From Hallella seregens ATCC 51272 (GTDB lineage Bacteria; Bacteroidota; Bacteroidia; Bacteroidales; Bacteroidaceae): a stretch of 64,000 bases of DNA. Position numbers and translations under genes: made by a program. The stretch spans positions 1 to 64,000 of the forward strand of contig NZ_JADU01000015.1 in NCBI RefSeq assembly GCF_000518545.1, in the 5' to 3' direction. Below, in pieces: positions 1 through 8,315 of the stretch; position 1 is the stretch's first letter, and each line of letters begins with the position of its first letter. Under the pieces are notes generated by a model. The model searched no databases and was not told where the DNA came from. It saw only the letters and a list, made by a program, of their open reading frames with translations.

Positions 1-75
1 CCTATTGGGGTTGCACGAGGTTCACCTCGCGCGCGTACGCGTAAGTGTTTTAGAGAGAGGTTACGCCAGTGGCTT

Positions 76-102
76 GAGAGAGAGAGAGAGAGAGAGAGAG
101 AG
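76..102. repeat. (GA)13 dinucleotide microsatellite
   Basis: A perfect GA repeat of 27 nt. Long dinucleotide tracts are rare in bacterial chromosomes and are prone to slipped-strand mispairing. It sits downstream of the leftward promoter at 261-268, so it may lie in the leader or early part of a leftward transcript. Confidence 0.9.
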
Positions 103-260
103 TAGCAAATTATTTGGAACTACCAAACAATTCGACGAAAAATTTGCAGGAAAAGTTGTCTTTCCCTGTGCTGCGCACATCCCTTTGCTCTCGTTGTGGA
201 AATGCTGCGGACGCTGATGTCTCTCTATGATGTTCAATACCAAAAACTTGGATTTGGGCG

Positions 261-268
261 CAAAGGTA
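261..268 (-). promoter_or_regulatory. Bacteroidetes -7 box TACCTTTG, leftward
   Basis: Matches TAnnTTTG on the minus strand. It drives transcription toward the window edge, across the GA tract. The gene it serves is not visible here. Confidence 0.5.
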
Positions 269-391
269 GCGATAAAAACAGAAATACGCAAGAGAAATGG
301 CAATTATTGCGCGCTATTCTGCCCTAAAGTGTCTATTTATATACCCTTAAAACGTCTATTCATGCCCCAAACCATCAAATCGTGCCCTGCC

Positions 392-973
392 TCAATCTTT
401 CAGTTTCTCGAAATGGACGTTGGGGATGGCGTCGGCCCGCTCGAAGCGGGGCCAATAGCCTTCAGGTATCACCCAAGCCTTGCCGGGCTCGCGCGAGCTC
501 TTGAACTGATAGCGGGCATTGATATATCCGTCGGTGCCGTCCTTGGCCAGCACGTAGCAGTAGGCCCGGCGGCGGTAGGCAATAATCTTTCCCCGCTGCT
601 TCACGGCCGTCTCCGTCCACGACCGCTGCGGAATGGCCACACTCACAATCTGGGCGCGGGCATAGCGTCGGGCAAAGTCCTTGCGGCAGATTTCGCGCAG
701 CCCCTCGGTATCGTCACGGAAAAGATTGACCCTGTACACAGGCATGTAATTCACCCCGTCTATCTCCACCTCGTCGCTGTCGCCGCGATGATGCAACCCG
801 AAAAAGTCGCCCACGTTCTTCCCGGCTTTCTTCACGCCCTTACGGGCCTGACCGTAAAGTTCGGTCACGCGCGACTTCACGCTCCTGTTGGTGTCCTTAT
901 AGACTTGAGCTTTCGCCGGGGCTGCCAATGCGAACAGCACCACGGCCATGAGACAATTCTTTTTCATCGGCAT
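392..973 (-). CDS. Exported protein of unknown function
   Basis: About 193 residues. The chosen start gives a clear signal peptide (MPMKKN, then a hydrophobic stretch, cleavage near AKA-QV); a start six bases further in is equally possible. Longer upstream readings place the signal peptide internally and cross the promoter at 1022-1029, so they were rejected. The mature part is rich in Arg and Tyr with no motif I recognise. The C-terminal half (ARYQFKSS, EGYWPRF) suggests a small beta-rich domain. It is transcribed alone, divergently from the next gene. Confidence 0.7.
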   Translation of the reverse strand: MPMKKNCLMAVVLFALAAPAKAQVYKDTNRSVKSRVTELYGQARKGVKKAGKNVGDFFGLHHRGDSDEVEIDGVNYMPVYRVNLFRDDTEGLREICRKDFARRYARAQIVSVAIPQRSWTETAVKQRGKIIAYRRRAYCYVLAKDGTDGYINARYQFKSSREPGKAWVIPEGYWPRFERADAIPNVHFEKLKD

Positions 974-1021
974 GTTGTTCTTGTCCGAAGGCAGGGCAAC
1001 ATCGTCCTGCCGGATATGGGG

Positions 1022-1029
1022 CAAAGGTA
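1022..1029 (-). promoter_or_regulatory. -7 box TACCTTTG for the exported protein at 392-973
   Basis: TAnnTTTG match on the minus strand, about 50 nt upstream of the chosen start. It supports the shorter N-terminus. Confidence 0.55.
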
Positions 1030-1126
1030 GCAATTCTATGCAGGGAGAGGTTTTCCCGTTAGCGTTTTTTATACAAAAGTATAATAAAAAACCGCTTCTC
1101 CCTCCCTGCCTCTGCCCGGGAATGCG

Positions 1127-1134
1127 TAATTTTG
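1127..1134 (+). promoter_or_regulatory. -7 box TAATTTTG for the gene at 1170
   Basis: TAnnTTTG match 36 nt upstream of the start codon, divergent from the promoter at 1022-1029. Confidence 0.6.
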
Positions 1135-1169
1135 CGGCATAAGCATTTGAAGATTCAACCATACCGACG

Positions 1170-1802
1170 ATGAGAAAAACGGCCTATATCCTCTTGGCTG
1201 CGGCTTTCTGCCCGGCCCTTGCAGCCCATGCCCAACACCTGCAACCGCTGGCCCCTGTCCCCACTTTTGCCCGGCCGGCCCTGCCCGACTCGGCCTACAG
1301 ATACGGTTCGCTCCATCAGGGACTCAATGCCAGCCTTGACTTGAGCGTGTTTGCCCAGTTTGGCAAGCACGCACGTCACGGGGCCGGATTCTCCCAAAGG
1401 CTCTCGGCCACTTGGCTGCAACCCTTGGGCCGACGCGCCTGGTTGGCCGTGGGCGGATACGTGAACCATGTGAATTGGAGTGGTGACAGCTATACCACCG
1501 GCGGCCTTTACGGCGAACTAGGCTATCAGTTCAACGAACACTGGTCGGCCTATCTGTACGGACAGAAGTCGCTTGTCGACAATGGCGTGGGGAGCTACGG
1601 CTATCCCTACGGCCGCGGGCTGGACTATCTGGGTACACCTTATTTATATAATGACTTGGGCGACAGGCTGGGGGCCGCCGTGCGATGGACGCCCAACCCC
1701 AGCTTCTCGCTCCAACTCTCGGTGGAAAAGAACTGGTTTCCCTCCTACCACGTCGGCTATGCCGACCGATACAAGTACAACTACCCCACCCCACAACAGT
1801 AA
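1170..1802 (+). CDS. Small outer-membrane barrel-like protein
   Basis: 210 residues beginning with a signal peptide (MRKTAYILLAAAFCPALAAHAQ). The mature part alternates aromatic and polar residues in short strands, with many Gly/Tyr/Trp (for example GGYVNHVNWSG, GLYGELGYQFNEHWSAYLYG). That pattern is typical of small outer-membrane beta-barrels. It ends in a polar tail, not the usual terminal aromatic residue. Function is unknown. It converges with copA, 18 nt beyond its stop. Confidence 0.65.
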   Translation: MRKTAYILLAAAFCPALAAHAQHLQPLAPVPTFARPALPDSAYRYGSLHQGLNASLDLSVFAQFGKHARHGAGFSQRLSATWLQPLGRRAWLAVGGYVNHVNWSGDSYTTGGLYGELGYQFNEHWSAYLYGQKSLVDNGVGSYGYPYGRGLDYLGTPYLYNDLGDRLGAAVRWTPNPSFSLQLSVEKNWFPSYHVGYADRYKYNYPTPQQ

Positions 1803-1820
1803 GCGGAGCCACAACACGGC

Positions 1821-3791
1821 TCAATCCATCAGCTTGAGCCGCAAACTGTTGAGCACCACACTCACACTCGACAGGGCCATCAGGGCCGAGGCCCACATGG
1901 GTGTAATCTGGAAGTCGATGCCGAAGAGGTGCAACAACCCGGCCGCCAGTGGAATGCACACGATGTTGTAGACGAAAGCCCAAAACAGATTTTCCCATAT
2001 CATGCGCACCGTCTTGTGGCTCAGCGTCACAGCTTCGGGAATGGCCCGCAGGTCATCCGTCATCAATGTCACTTGTGCCACGTCCATCGCGACGTCAGTG
2101 CCCTTGCCCATGGCGATGCTCACATCGGCCAGGGCCAAGGCCTGTGTGTCGTTGATGCCGTCGCCCACCATGGCCACCCGCTTGCCGTCGGCCTGCAACC
2201 GCCGCACCAGATTCTCCTTGTCCTGTGGCAGCACCTTGCTCCGATAGTGGGCAATGCCGGCTTGCCGGGCCCAGTAACGGGCCGCCTCTTCCTTGTCCCC
2301 GCTCATCATATAGACCTCGATGCCGCGTTTCTGCAAGGCCTGCATGGCCTCGCGGGCATGCGGTTTCAGCGTTTCGCGCTGCTCCATAGGCAGTGCATCG
2401 GCTTGTGTGAAGTCCACATTCTGATTGGGAATCGTGAGCGTACCCGTCTTGTCGGTCACCAGCACGTCCACCCGCCGCAGGTTCTCCAATGCCGTGGCAT
2501 CCTTGATGAGCACTTGCTTTTGGGCGGCTTTGCCAATGCCCACCATGAGAGCCGTAGGCGTGGCCAGGCCCATGGCGCATGGACAAGCCACCACAAGCAC
2601 GGCCACCGCACTGAGAATGGCCTGGGGCAGGGCCGCCGTGCCGCCAATGGCCCACCACGCAAGAAAGGTCAGCACCGCAATGCCCGCCACTACGGGCACG
2701 AACACCAAGGCGGCCCGATCCACGATTCGCTGCACGGGAGCCTTGCTGCCCTGCGCCTCCTGCACCATGCGGATGATGTGGGCCAAGGCCGTATGCTCGC
2801 CGACTTGGCTGGCGCGCATGCGGAATTTGCCCTGGCTGGGGATGGTGCCGGCCAGCACCCGCGCACCCGCTTTCTTCTCGGCGGGTGTAGGCTCGCCGGT
2901 AATCATGCTCTCGTCCACGTAGGCAGCATCGCCTTTCATGAACGAGGCGGCCCAGGTAACCTCGCCGTCCACGGGCACCTTTTCGCCCGGCCGCACCTCC
3001 AGCAGGTCGCCCACCTCTATAGCCGAAACCGGAACATCCTCGCCATCGACCACAGACTGCGGCTCCGCTTCGCCCTTTCCACTGGAGGGAACGGGGGAGG
3101 CCACAATTCTCGCCGTCTTGGGAGCCATGCCCATGAGCTGGCGAATGCTGCTGGCCGTGCCGTCCTTGGCCTTCTCTTCGAGCAGACGGCCGGTGAGAAC
3201 GAAAGTAATAATCATCACGCTGGCATCGAAATAGGTGTGCCACACGATGCCCCGGCTCCCCCATACCACGTTTCCCCAAAACGTGTTGAACGCGCTGAAT
3301 GCAAAGCTGATGCCCGTAGACAGGGCCACCAGCGTGTCCATATTGGCCGTGCCGTGGCGCAACTGCCGCCAGGCCGACACGTAGAACGTCCGACCGCAAT
3401 ACAGCATATTGGCCAGTGCAAGCAGCAGACTGACCTGGTTGGCCATGCTGCGGCTGCCCACAGAGAGCCAATCCATGGAGATGCACATCACCAAAAGAGC
3501 GGCCAACCACGACACGACGGTCTTGCGACGCAGCAGCACATACTCACGCTTCTGTATTTCTTCGGCCGAGCGGTCTTGTTCTATCACGAGATCGTAGCCG
3601 ATGGCATTGATCTCTTTTTTCATGGTTTCGAGCGAGATGCGTGCCGGATCGAAATCCACAAGGGCAGTACGGCCGGGCAGGTTGACCGAGGCACTGGCTA
3701 TGCCCTCCAGCTCGTTGAGCCTACGCTCCACGTTGGCCGAACAGGCCGAACAGGCCATGCCGATGACAGGAATGGTTTGTTTCATATCCAA
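1821..3791 (-). CDS. copA: Copper-type P1B ATPase, shortened nucleotide-binding domain
   Basis: 656-residue heavy-metal P-type ATPase of the inner membrane, expected to export Cu(I). One N-terminal HMA domain carries GMACSAC (residues 11-17). TGEP of the actuator domain is at 298-301, the metal-binding CPC at 403-405, the phosphorylated Asp in DKTGT at 447, and GDGINDTQ at 543-550. Only about 96 residues separate DKTGT from GDGIND, roughly half of what I recall for CopA. No Ser-x-His-Pro motif lies between them, so most of the N domain is absent. The reading frame is intact. The actuator domain also carries an extra Pro/Ser/Gly-rich stretch at about 231-248. It lies downstream of copZ on the same strand. 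Confidence 0.85.
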   Translation of the reverse strand: MDMKQTIPVIGMACSACSANVERRLNELEGIASASVNLPGRTALVDFDPARISLETMKKEINAIGYDLVIEQDRSAEEIQKREYVLLRRKTVVSWLAALLVMCISMDWLSVGSRSMANQVSLLLALANMLYCGRTFYVSAWRQLRHGTANMDTLVALSTGISFAFSAFNTFWGNVVWGSRGIVWHTYFDASVMIITFVLTGRLLEEKAKDGTASSIRQLMGMAPKTARIVASPVPSSGKGEAEPQSVVDGEDVPVSAIEVGDLLEVRPGEKVPVDGEVTWAASFMKGDAAYVDESMITGEPTPAEKKAGARVLAGTIPSQGKFRMRASQVGEHTALAHIIRMVQEAQGSKAPVQRIVDRAALVFVPVVAGIAVLTFLAWWAIGGTAALPQAILSAVAVLVVACPCAMGLATPTALMVGIGKAAQKQVLIKDATALENLRRVDVLVTDKTGTLTIPNQNVDFTQADALPMEQRETLKPHAREAMQALQKRGIEVYMMSGDKEEAARYWARQAGIAHYRSKVLPQDKENLVRRLQADGKRVAMVGDGINDTQALALADVSIAMGKGTDVAMDVAQVTLMTDDLRAIPEAVTLSHKTVRMIWENLFWAFVYNIVCIPLAAGLLHLFGIDFQITPMWASALMALSSVSVVLNSLRLKLMD

Positions 3792-3839
3792 TCAAATTTT
3801 TTCCAGTCCCCTATCCCTTAGGAAAGGGAAGCCGGGCAA

Positions 3840-4055
3840 CTACAAACTCAGTTCGTATCGGCCGCTGGCGGCCACGCTCTCTTTCATCCGGGCTGGGCTG
3901 ACCTGCCCCTCGTCATAAGTCACGGTGACGCTCTTGTCTGCCAGACTGCCCTCCACAGCGCTCACTCCCGGCAGCGATTTGAGAGCGTTCTCCACCTTGG
4001 CCAGGCAATGTTCACACTTCATTCCACTTACTGCAAATGTCTTTGTTTCCATCAT
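3840..4055 (-). CDS. copZ: HMA-domain copper chaperone (CopZ-like)
   Basis: About 71 residues, a single HMA fold with metal-binding GMKCEHC near the N-terminus. It would carry Cu(I) to CopA or to a regulator in the cytoplasm. The start is one of two adjacent ATGs (4055 or 4052); a longer upstream reading adds a hydrophobic segment and runs toward the promoter, so it was rejected. copA follows 48 nt downstream on the same strand, so the two are likely co-transcribed. A long palindrome overlaps the promoter just upstream. Confidence 0.85.
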   Translation of the reverse strand: MMETKTFAVSGMKCEHCLAKVENALKSLPGVSAVEGSLADKSVTVTYDEGQVSPARMKESVAASGRYELSL

Positions 4056-4107
4056 GATGTCTGTTTTTAACGATTTGAAAATGGCAAGGAACTGCCATAT
4101 TACCATT

Positions 4108-4138
4108 CACCCTGCAAAGGTACGGCCTTTACAGGGTG
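4108..4138 (-). promoter_or_regulatory. 31-bp palindromic operator over the copZ-copA promoter
   Basis: Arms CACCCTG-c-AAAGG (4108-4120) and CCTTT-a-CAGGGTG (4126-4138) pair at 12 of 13 positions around TACGG. The leftward -7 box TACCTTTG (4115-4122) lies inside. Such symmetry over a metal-resistance promoter suggests a binding site for a dimeric metalloregulator, but this is inference. It could also form an RNA hairpin at the transcript start. Confidence 0.6.
4115..4122 (-). promoter_or_regulatory. -7 box TACCTTTG for copZ-copA
   Basis: TAnnTTTG match on the minus strand, 60 nt upstream of copZ and embedded in the palindrome at 4108-4138. Confidence 0.6.
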
Positions 4139-4213
4139 AGTCTGTTACGGAATTCTGGATGTTCGTTACAAGTTTCCATCCTCCTTTCTTAAGGAGGACA
4201 AACGGCGGGGAGG

Positions 4214-5167
4214 CTATTTCAGCACTTTGCGCACGGTACCATCAGCCGAGCGGATGATGTTCAGGCCCTTGCCCGTGCTCGTCCGGCGCACGCCGTCGGC
4301 ACGATAATAGCTGTCTGTACCCGTGCCGTTATTGTTGTGTACAGATATGCCCGTAGCATTTTCCCACTCGAAACTTATTGTCTCATTTTCCTCAGGGCCG
4401 GTTTGAACAGCACTGACAACTTCGCCCTTTGCATTTTTAGTATAGGCTAATTCAAAGTCATCCCTGGGATCCCAATCATAGGAATGGCTCACGTGTTCCG
4501 TGTATTTCACGCTGCGCATGGCATACTTCACCGGCTCTCCATAGCTGTCTTCCAGCAGTTGCCCATACGGCAGGATGGCCTCATAGTCCAGCACATGCAA
4601 GAAAGGATTGGTTATTGCAATGATGTAGGGGTTGGTCACGGAGGTGTCGTAGGTGAAGTTCATCTCACCAACAAGCACGCCCTCCCGATAGGTCTTAATA
4701 TTGGACGGACACCCGTCGGCCCATGTCACCTCATGAATATTGATGTTTTTCCCAGACCCCGCAAGCGTTTCCACCTTCACCAACTGGTTGTCGGCATTGT
4801 AAGTAAAGTTGAGCGTATACGTGCTTTTGGGCAAACCGCTTTCGTCATCATTCATCACGACGGTCTCTTTCACGATTTTTCCATCCTTGAGTATACTGGT
4901 ACGCGAGTCAGTATCCATGAGGCTTCCCTCACTATAACGCTGCACAATCTTGTTCATGCTATAGGCATAGGTGTTGGTGCGAAACTCCACTCCCTCTTCT
5001 GCGTCCTCTGAACTGTACACGTCTCTGACGACTCTGCCGAGCGCATCATATTCAAACTTGAGAGACTGTTGCTGGGCTGTAAACCTCAACAACCTGGGGC
5101 TGCGCTGTGCCAAGGCACTCCCAGCCAACAGCAGCATGGCTGCAAACACTAAAATTCTTCTTTTCAT
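4214..5167 (-). CDS. Exported YD/RHS-like repeat protein of unknown function
   Basis: 317 residues with a signal peptide (MKRRILVFAAMLLLAGSALAQ). The body has short imperfect beta-repeats of the form FEYDALGRV, LNFTYNADNQLV and FTYDTSVTNP, which resemble the RHS/DUF4595-like exported proteins of Bacteroidetes. The C-terminus (YYRADGVRRTSTGKGLNIIR, then SADGTVRKVLK) resembles the short C-terminal segments common on exported Prevotella proteins. No promoter box is seen directly upstream, so it may be transcribed from the HMA-AraC gene. No enzymatic function is apparent. Confidence 0.7.
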   Translation of the reverse strand: MKRRILVFAAMLLLAGSALAQRSPRLLRFTAQQQSLKFEYDALGRVVRDVYSSEDAEEGVEFRTNTYAYSMNKIVQRYSEGSLMDTDSRTSILKDGKIVKETVVMNDDESGLPKSTYTLNFTYNADNQLVKVETLAGSGKNINIHEVTWADGCPSNIKTYREGVLVGEMNFTYDTSVTNPYIIAITNPFLHVLDYEAILPYGQLLEDSYGEPVKYAMRSVKYTEHVSHSYDWDPRDDFELAYTKNAKGEVVSAVQTGPEENETISFEWENATGISVHNNNGTGTDSYYRADGVRRTSTGKGLNIIRSADGTVRKVLK

Positions 5168-5240
5168 CTTGTGATTTTATGGTTTAATATTCATCGTTTT
5201 CCCTTGCGGGGCATGCTGGCTCACGGCCTATGGACACAGA

Positions 5241-5810
5241 TTAAATGGTGTCGAGGCCTTTCCGGCCCTGCCGCCTCAGCGTCTTGAACTGCGACGGTGT
5301 CATGCCCGTGACGCTCTTGAACTGGCTCGACAGATAGGCCACACTGGAGTAGTTCATTTGTAGGGCTATCTCGGTGAGCGTCTTCTCGTCGTAGGTCAGC
5401 AACTCTTTCACCCGCTCGATACGCTGCTCTATATAGTAACGCTCGATGGTTTTCGAGGTGTATTCGGAGAACAGTTTGGAGAGTGTGGAGTAATCTTGAT
5501 GGAGTTCCTGCTGCAAGAAGCCCGAGAGATTGAGCGACGTCTGGTTGTCGAGATAGTGCACCAGCTTGATGATGCCGGCCTTGATCTGCTCAATGGTCTG
5601 CAAGCGGCGGTTATCGAGCAGCTCAAATCCCAGAGCCTCCAACCCCTCACGCAGCTGAGCCAACTGGCTCTCGCCGGGCACTCCGGCCACACGAACCACG
5701 CCCAAATCCACCTCGACGGGTTCCAGCCCCACTTGGCGCAACGTCTTGTCCACTGCCATCTTGCAGCGGTCGCACACCATGTTCTTGACGTATAAAGTTG
5801 TTTCTGACAT
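5241..5810 (-). CDS. HMA-AraC fusion regulator
   Basis: 189 residues. The N-terminus is a heavy-metal-associated domain with CDRC at 13-16 (YVKNMVCDRCKMAVDKTL). The C-terminal half is an AraC-type double helix-turn-helix (LTEIALQMNYSSVAYLSSQFKSVTGMTPSQFK). This suggests a cytoplasmic transcription factor whose metal sensor is fused to the DNA-binding part. With copZ-copA about 1.2 kb downstream on the same strand, a copper-responsive role is likely, possibly acting at the palindrome at 4108-4138. The MATE gene ends 22 nt upstream. Confidence 0.8.
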   Translation of the reverse strand: MSETTLYVKNMVCDRCKMAVDKTLRQVGLEPVEVDLGVVRVAGVPGESQLAQLREGLEALGFELLDNRRLQTIEQIKAGIIKLVHYLDNQTSLNLSGFLQQELHQDYSTLSKLFSEYTSKTIERYYIEQRIERVKELLTYDEKTLTEIALQMNYSSVAYLSSQFKSVTGMTPSQFKTLRRQGRKGLDTI

Positions 5811-5832
5811 ACCTTGATGCTTTAACAGGTTT

Positions 5833-7188
5833 TCAGGCCGCCCTCATCGGGGTGGCGCGCAACTCCCGGAAGAATCCCCACACGATGGGAACGGTGAGCA
5901 AGAGGGCCAGCACATCGCTCCACGCTTGGCACATTTCCACCCCCAGCAGACCGAAATAGCGGGGGAGCACTACCACCAGAGGTACGAAAAACAGTCCCTG
6001 GCGGGCGGCGGCCAGCAGGTTGGCACGCCACGGTTTGCGGCAAGTCTGCATGAGCATGTTGCTGCAAATGCCAAACGCATTGACGGGCCACGTGATGAGT
6101 TGCAGACGCAGAGCCTTCACGCCTATGGCTATCACGGCCGGGTCGTTGCGGAAGATGCCGATGGAACTCCCGCTGAACAGCATGAACGCCACGGACACAA
6201 CCACCAGAAAAGCCGTGCCCAGCTTCACCGTGAACCAGAAGCCTTGGCGCAGACGCGGGTAGAGACCGGCCCCATAACAGAAGCCGCAGAAAGGCTGAAA
6301 GCCCTGGCCCAGGCCGATGACCACCGACATGACGAGCATGGAAATGCGGCCCACGATGCTCATGGCCGCAATGGCGGCATCGCCGTAACGGCCGGAGGCC
6401 ACGTTGAGAGCCCACGTGGCCACGGCTCCCAGTCCCTGCCGACTGAGCGACGGGCTGCCGCCAAAGAAGATCTCCTTGAGCAAGGCGGGCGACGGACTGA
6501 AGCTGCGCAGACGGATGGGAATGTTCTCGCCACGATAAGTCATATAGAGCAAAATGGCGAAGCTCACCACCTGCCCCACCACCGTGGCCAGGGCCGCGCC
6601 GTCAACACCCATGTCCAGCCCAAAGATGAAGAGCGGGTCGAGCCCTACGTTGAGCACGGCACCAGTGACAATGCCCACCATGGCCAACGAGGCGTTGCCC
6701 TGAAAGCGCATCTGGTTGTTGAGCGTGAGCGAACTCGTGAGAAACGGCGCACCGAGGAGCACGATGCCCATGTAGCGTTCGGTATAGGGCAGGATGGTGG
6801 GCGTGGAGCCAAGCCACCGGCTGAGCGGCGTGAGCCACAACTCACCCAGCGCCAGGATGACCACCCCCGTCAGGAACGACCAACAGAAGCCCGTGGCCGC
6901 CATGCGTGCAGCCGTATCGTGCCGACGCGCCCCCAGTTCGCGCGAAATAAAATTGCCCGAACCGTGTCCAAAGAAGAAACCGAACGACTGGATGACAAAC
7001 ATCATGCTGAACACAATGCCCACGGCGGCCGTGGACTGCGTGTTGATATGGCCGACAAAGAAGGTGTCGGCCATGTTGTAAAGGTTCGTCACCAACATGG
7101 AGACGATAGTGGGGACGGCCATCGTGATGATGACACGGTGGATAGGCGCCGAGGTGAGAAAGGTGTAATTGTCAGTATGTCCGTGCAT
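5833..7188 (-). CDS. MATE family efflux transporter
   Basis: 451-residue inner-membrane protein with about 12 hydrophobic segments and the two-fold repeat expected of MATE cation/drug antiporters (FKQ-type start HRVIITMAVPTIVSMLVTNLYNMADTFFVG). Length is usual for the family. It lies 14 nt after the MsrBA gene and 22 nt before the HMA-AraC gene, all on the minus strand, so it is likely part of one stress-related transcription unit. The substrate cannot be told from sequence. Confidence 0.88.
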   Translation of the reverse strand: MHGHTDNYTFLTSAPIHRVIITMAVPTIVSMLVTNLYNMADTFFVGHINTQSTAAVGIVFSMMFVIQSFGFFFGHGSGNFISRELGARRHDTAARMAATGFCWSFLTGVVILALGELWLTPLSRWLGSTPTILPYTERYMGIVLLGAPFLTSSLTLNNQMRFQGNASLAMVGIVTGAVLNVGLDPLFIFGLDMGVDGAALATVVGQVVSFAILLYMTYRGENIPIRLRSFSPSPALLKEIFFGGSPSLSRQGLGAVATWALNVASGRYGDAAIAAMSIVGRISMLVMSVVIGLGQGFQPFCGFCYGAGLYPRLRQGFWFTVKLGTAFLVVVSVAFMLFSGSSIGIFRNDPAVIAIGVKALRLQLITWPVNAFGICSNMLMQTCRKPWRANLLAAARQGLFFVPLVVVLPRYFGLLGVEMCQAWSDVLALLLTVPIVWGFFRELRATPMRAA

Positions 7189-7202
7189 GGAGCAACGTCG
7201 GT

Positions 7203-8282
7203 TTAGCGATTGGCCTTGCGCGCATACTCGAAGAGCGCCTTGGGCAGATGGCAGTAACCGTTGGGGTTCTTGTCGAGATAATCCTGATGATAGGTCTCGG
7301 CGGCATAGAAATTCTTCAGCGGTTTCACCTCCACGACGATGGGACGGCCCACCTTTTGCTGCTGCCGCGCCATGACCCTACGGATAACAGGCAGGTCGCT
7401 TTCGTCGGTATAGTAGATGCCCGTGCGGTACTGTGTGCCGCGGTCGTGGCCCTGCTGGTTGAGGCTGGTTGGGTCGATGGCCAGGAAATAGAGGTCGAGC
7501 AGCTTCTCAAGCCCTATGCTGGCGGCATCATAGCGCAGGTGCACCGTCTCGGCAAACTGCGTCTTGTCAGTGCACACCTCCTCATAGGTGGGGTTGGGAG
7601 TGATGCCGTTGGCATAGCCTACCTCGGTCTCTGCCACGCCTTTCACTTGTTTGAAATAGTGCTCAGTGCCCCAGAAGCAGCCACCGGCAAGATAAATTTC
7701 TTTCATCGTTTTCTGTTTTTTGCCCAACAATTTCAGGTAGGCTCCATAGCCTTCGGCCTCCATCTGCGCCTCGGGCACGAAGCGCAGCGAAGCACTGTTA
7801 ATGCAGTAGCGCGTACCTCCACGCTCGGCAGGGCCGTCGTCGAACACGTGGCCCAGATGGGCTCCACCCAACTTGCTGCGTACCTCGGTACGCACCATGC
7901 CGTGCGAACGGTCGGTGACGGTCTCGAGCAGACCGTCGTCTATGGGGCGGGAGAAAGCCGGCCAGCCGCATCCCGAGTCGTACTTGTCGGTCGAGACAAA
8001 GAGCGGTTGGCCCGTGGTGACGTCCACATAGATGCCCGGCCGGAACTCATGGTCGTAGGCATTGGCAAAGGGACGCTCGGTGGCTGCGTGCTGCGTCACC
8101 TCGTATTGCTCTGGGGTAAGCGTCCTGCGAAGCTGGGCTTCGCTGAGTTTGACATACTGATGGGTGTCGTTGATTTCCATACGCGGCGTTGTATTATGGC
8201 CGTTCTTCTTGGTCTGCCCGTTGACGTGGCAGGCCGAGAACAGTAGCGGCAAGGCTAAAAGTCCAAAAATACTCGTTCTCAT
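7203..8282 (-). CDS. msrBA: MsrB-MsrA fusion lipoprotein, methionine sulfoxide reductase
   Basis: 359 residues in the order MsrB then MsrA. A lipobox (LLFSAC, Cys18) points to a periplasmic or membrane-anchored enzyme. MsrB features: [23 protein letters not shown], and catalytic [11 protein letters not shown]. MsrA features: catalytic [10 protein letters not shown], then [11 protein letters not shown] and YHQDY. Together they reduce both sulfoxide stereoisomers of oxidised methionine, so they protect exported proteins. The gene follows the WecB-like gene by 33 nt and precedes the MATE gene by 14 nt. Confidence 0.93.
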   Translation of the reverse strand: MRTSIFGLLALPLLFSACHVNGQTKKNGHNTTPRMEINDTHQYVKLSEAQLRRTLTPEQYEVTQHAATERPFANAYDHEFRPGIYVDVTTGQPLFVSTDKYDSGCGWPAFSRPIDDGLLETVTDRSHGMVRTEVRSKLGGAHLGHVFDDGPAERGGTRYCINSASLRFVPEAQMEAEGYGAYLKLLGKKQKTMKEIYLAGGCFWGTEHYFKQVKGVAETEVGYANGITPNPTYEEVCTDKTQFAETVHLRYDAASIGLEKLLDLYFLAIDPTSLNQQGHDRGTQYRTGIYYTDESDLPVIRRVMARQQQKVGRPIVVEVKPLKNFYAAETYHQDYLDKNPNGYCHLPKALFEYARKANR

Positions 8283-8315
8283 GTTATCCTTCTTGGGTTA
8301 AAAATGATTCGTGGC

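Larger units (their letters stand above)
1..391. other. Left-end region without a supported gene
   Basis: No convincing coding region is seen. It holds a (GA)13 tract at 76-102 and a leftward TACCTTTG promoter at 261-268. The leftward transcript would cross the GA tract and leave the window. A short hairpin (CGAGG-TTCA-CCTCG) lies near position 17. Open frames here encode low-complexity Leu-Ser runs from the repeat and are not credible proteins. Confidence 0.5.

Noticed and set aside
227..1030. Long plus-strand frame opposite the exported protein at 392-973
   Set aside because: It has no signal peptide or motif, and is the His/Val-rich shadow expected opposite a GC-rich gene.
1929..3821. 630-codon plus-strand frame opposite copA
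   Set aside because: Antisense shadow of copA: repeated His/Gln/Gly composition, no domain, while copA has every P1B motif.
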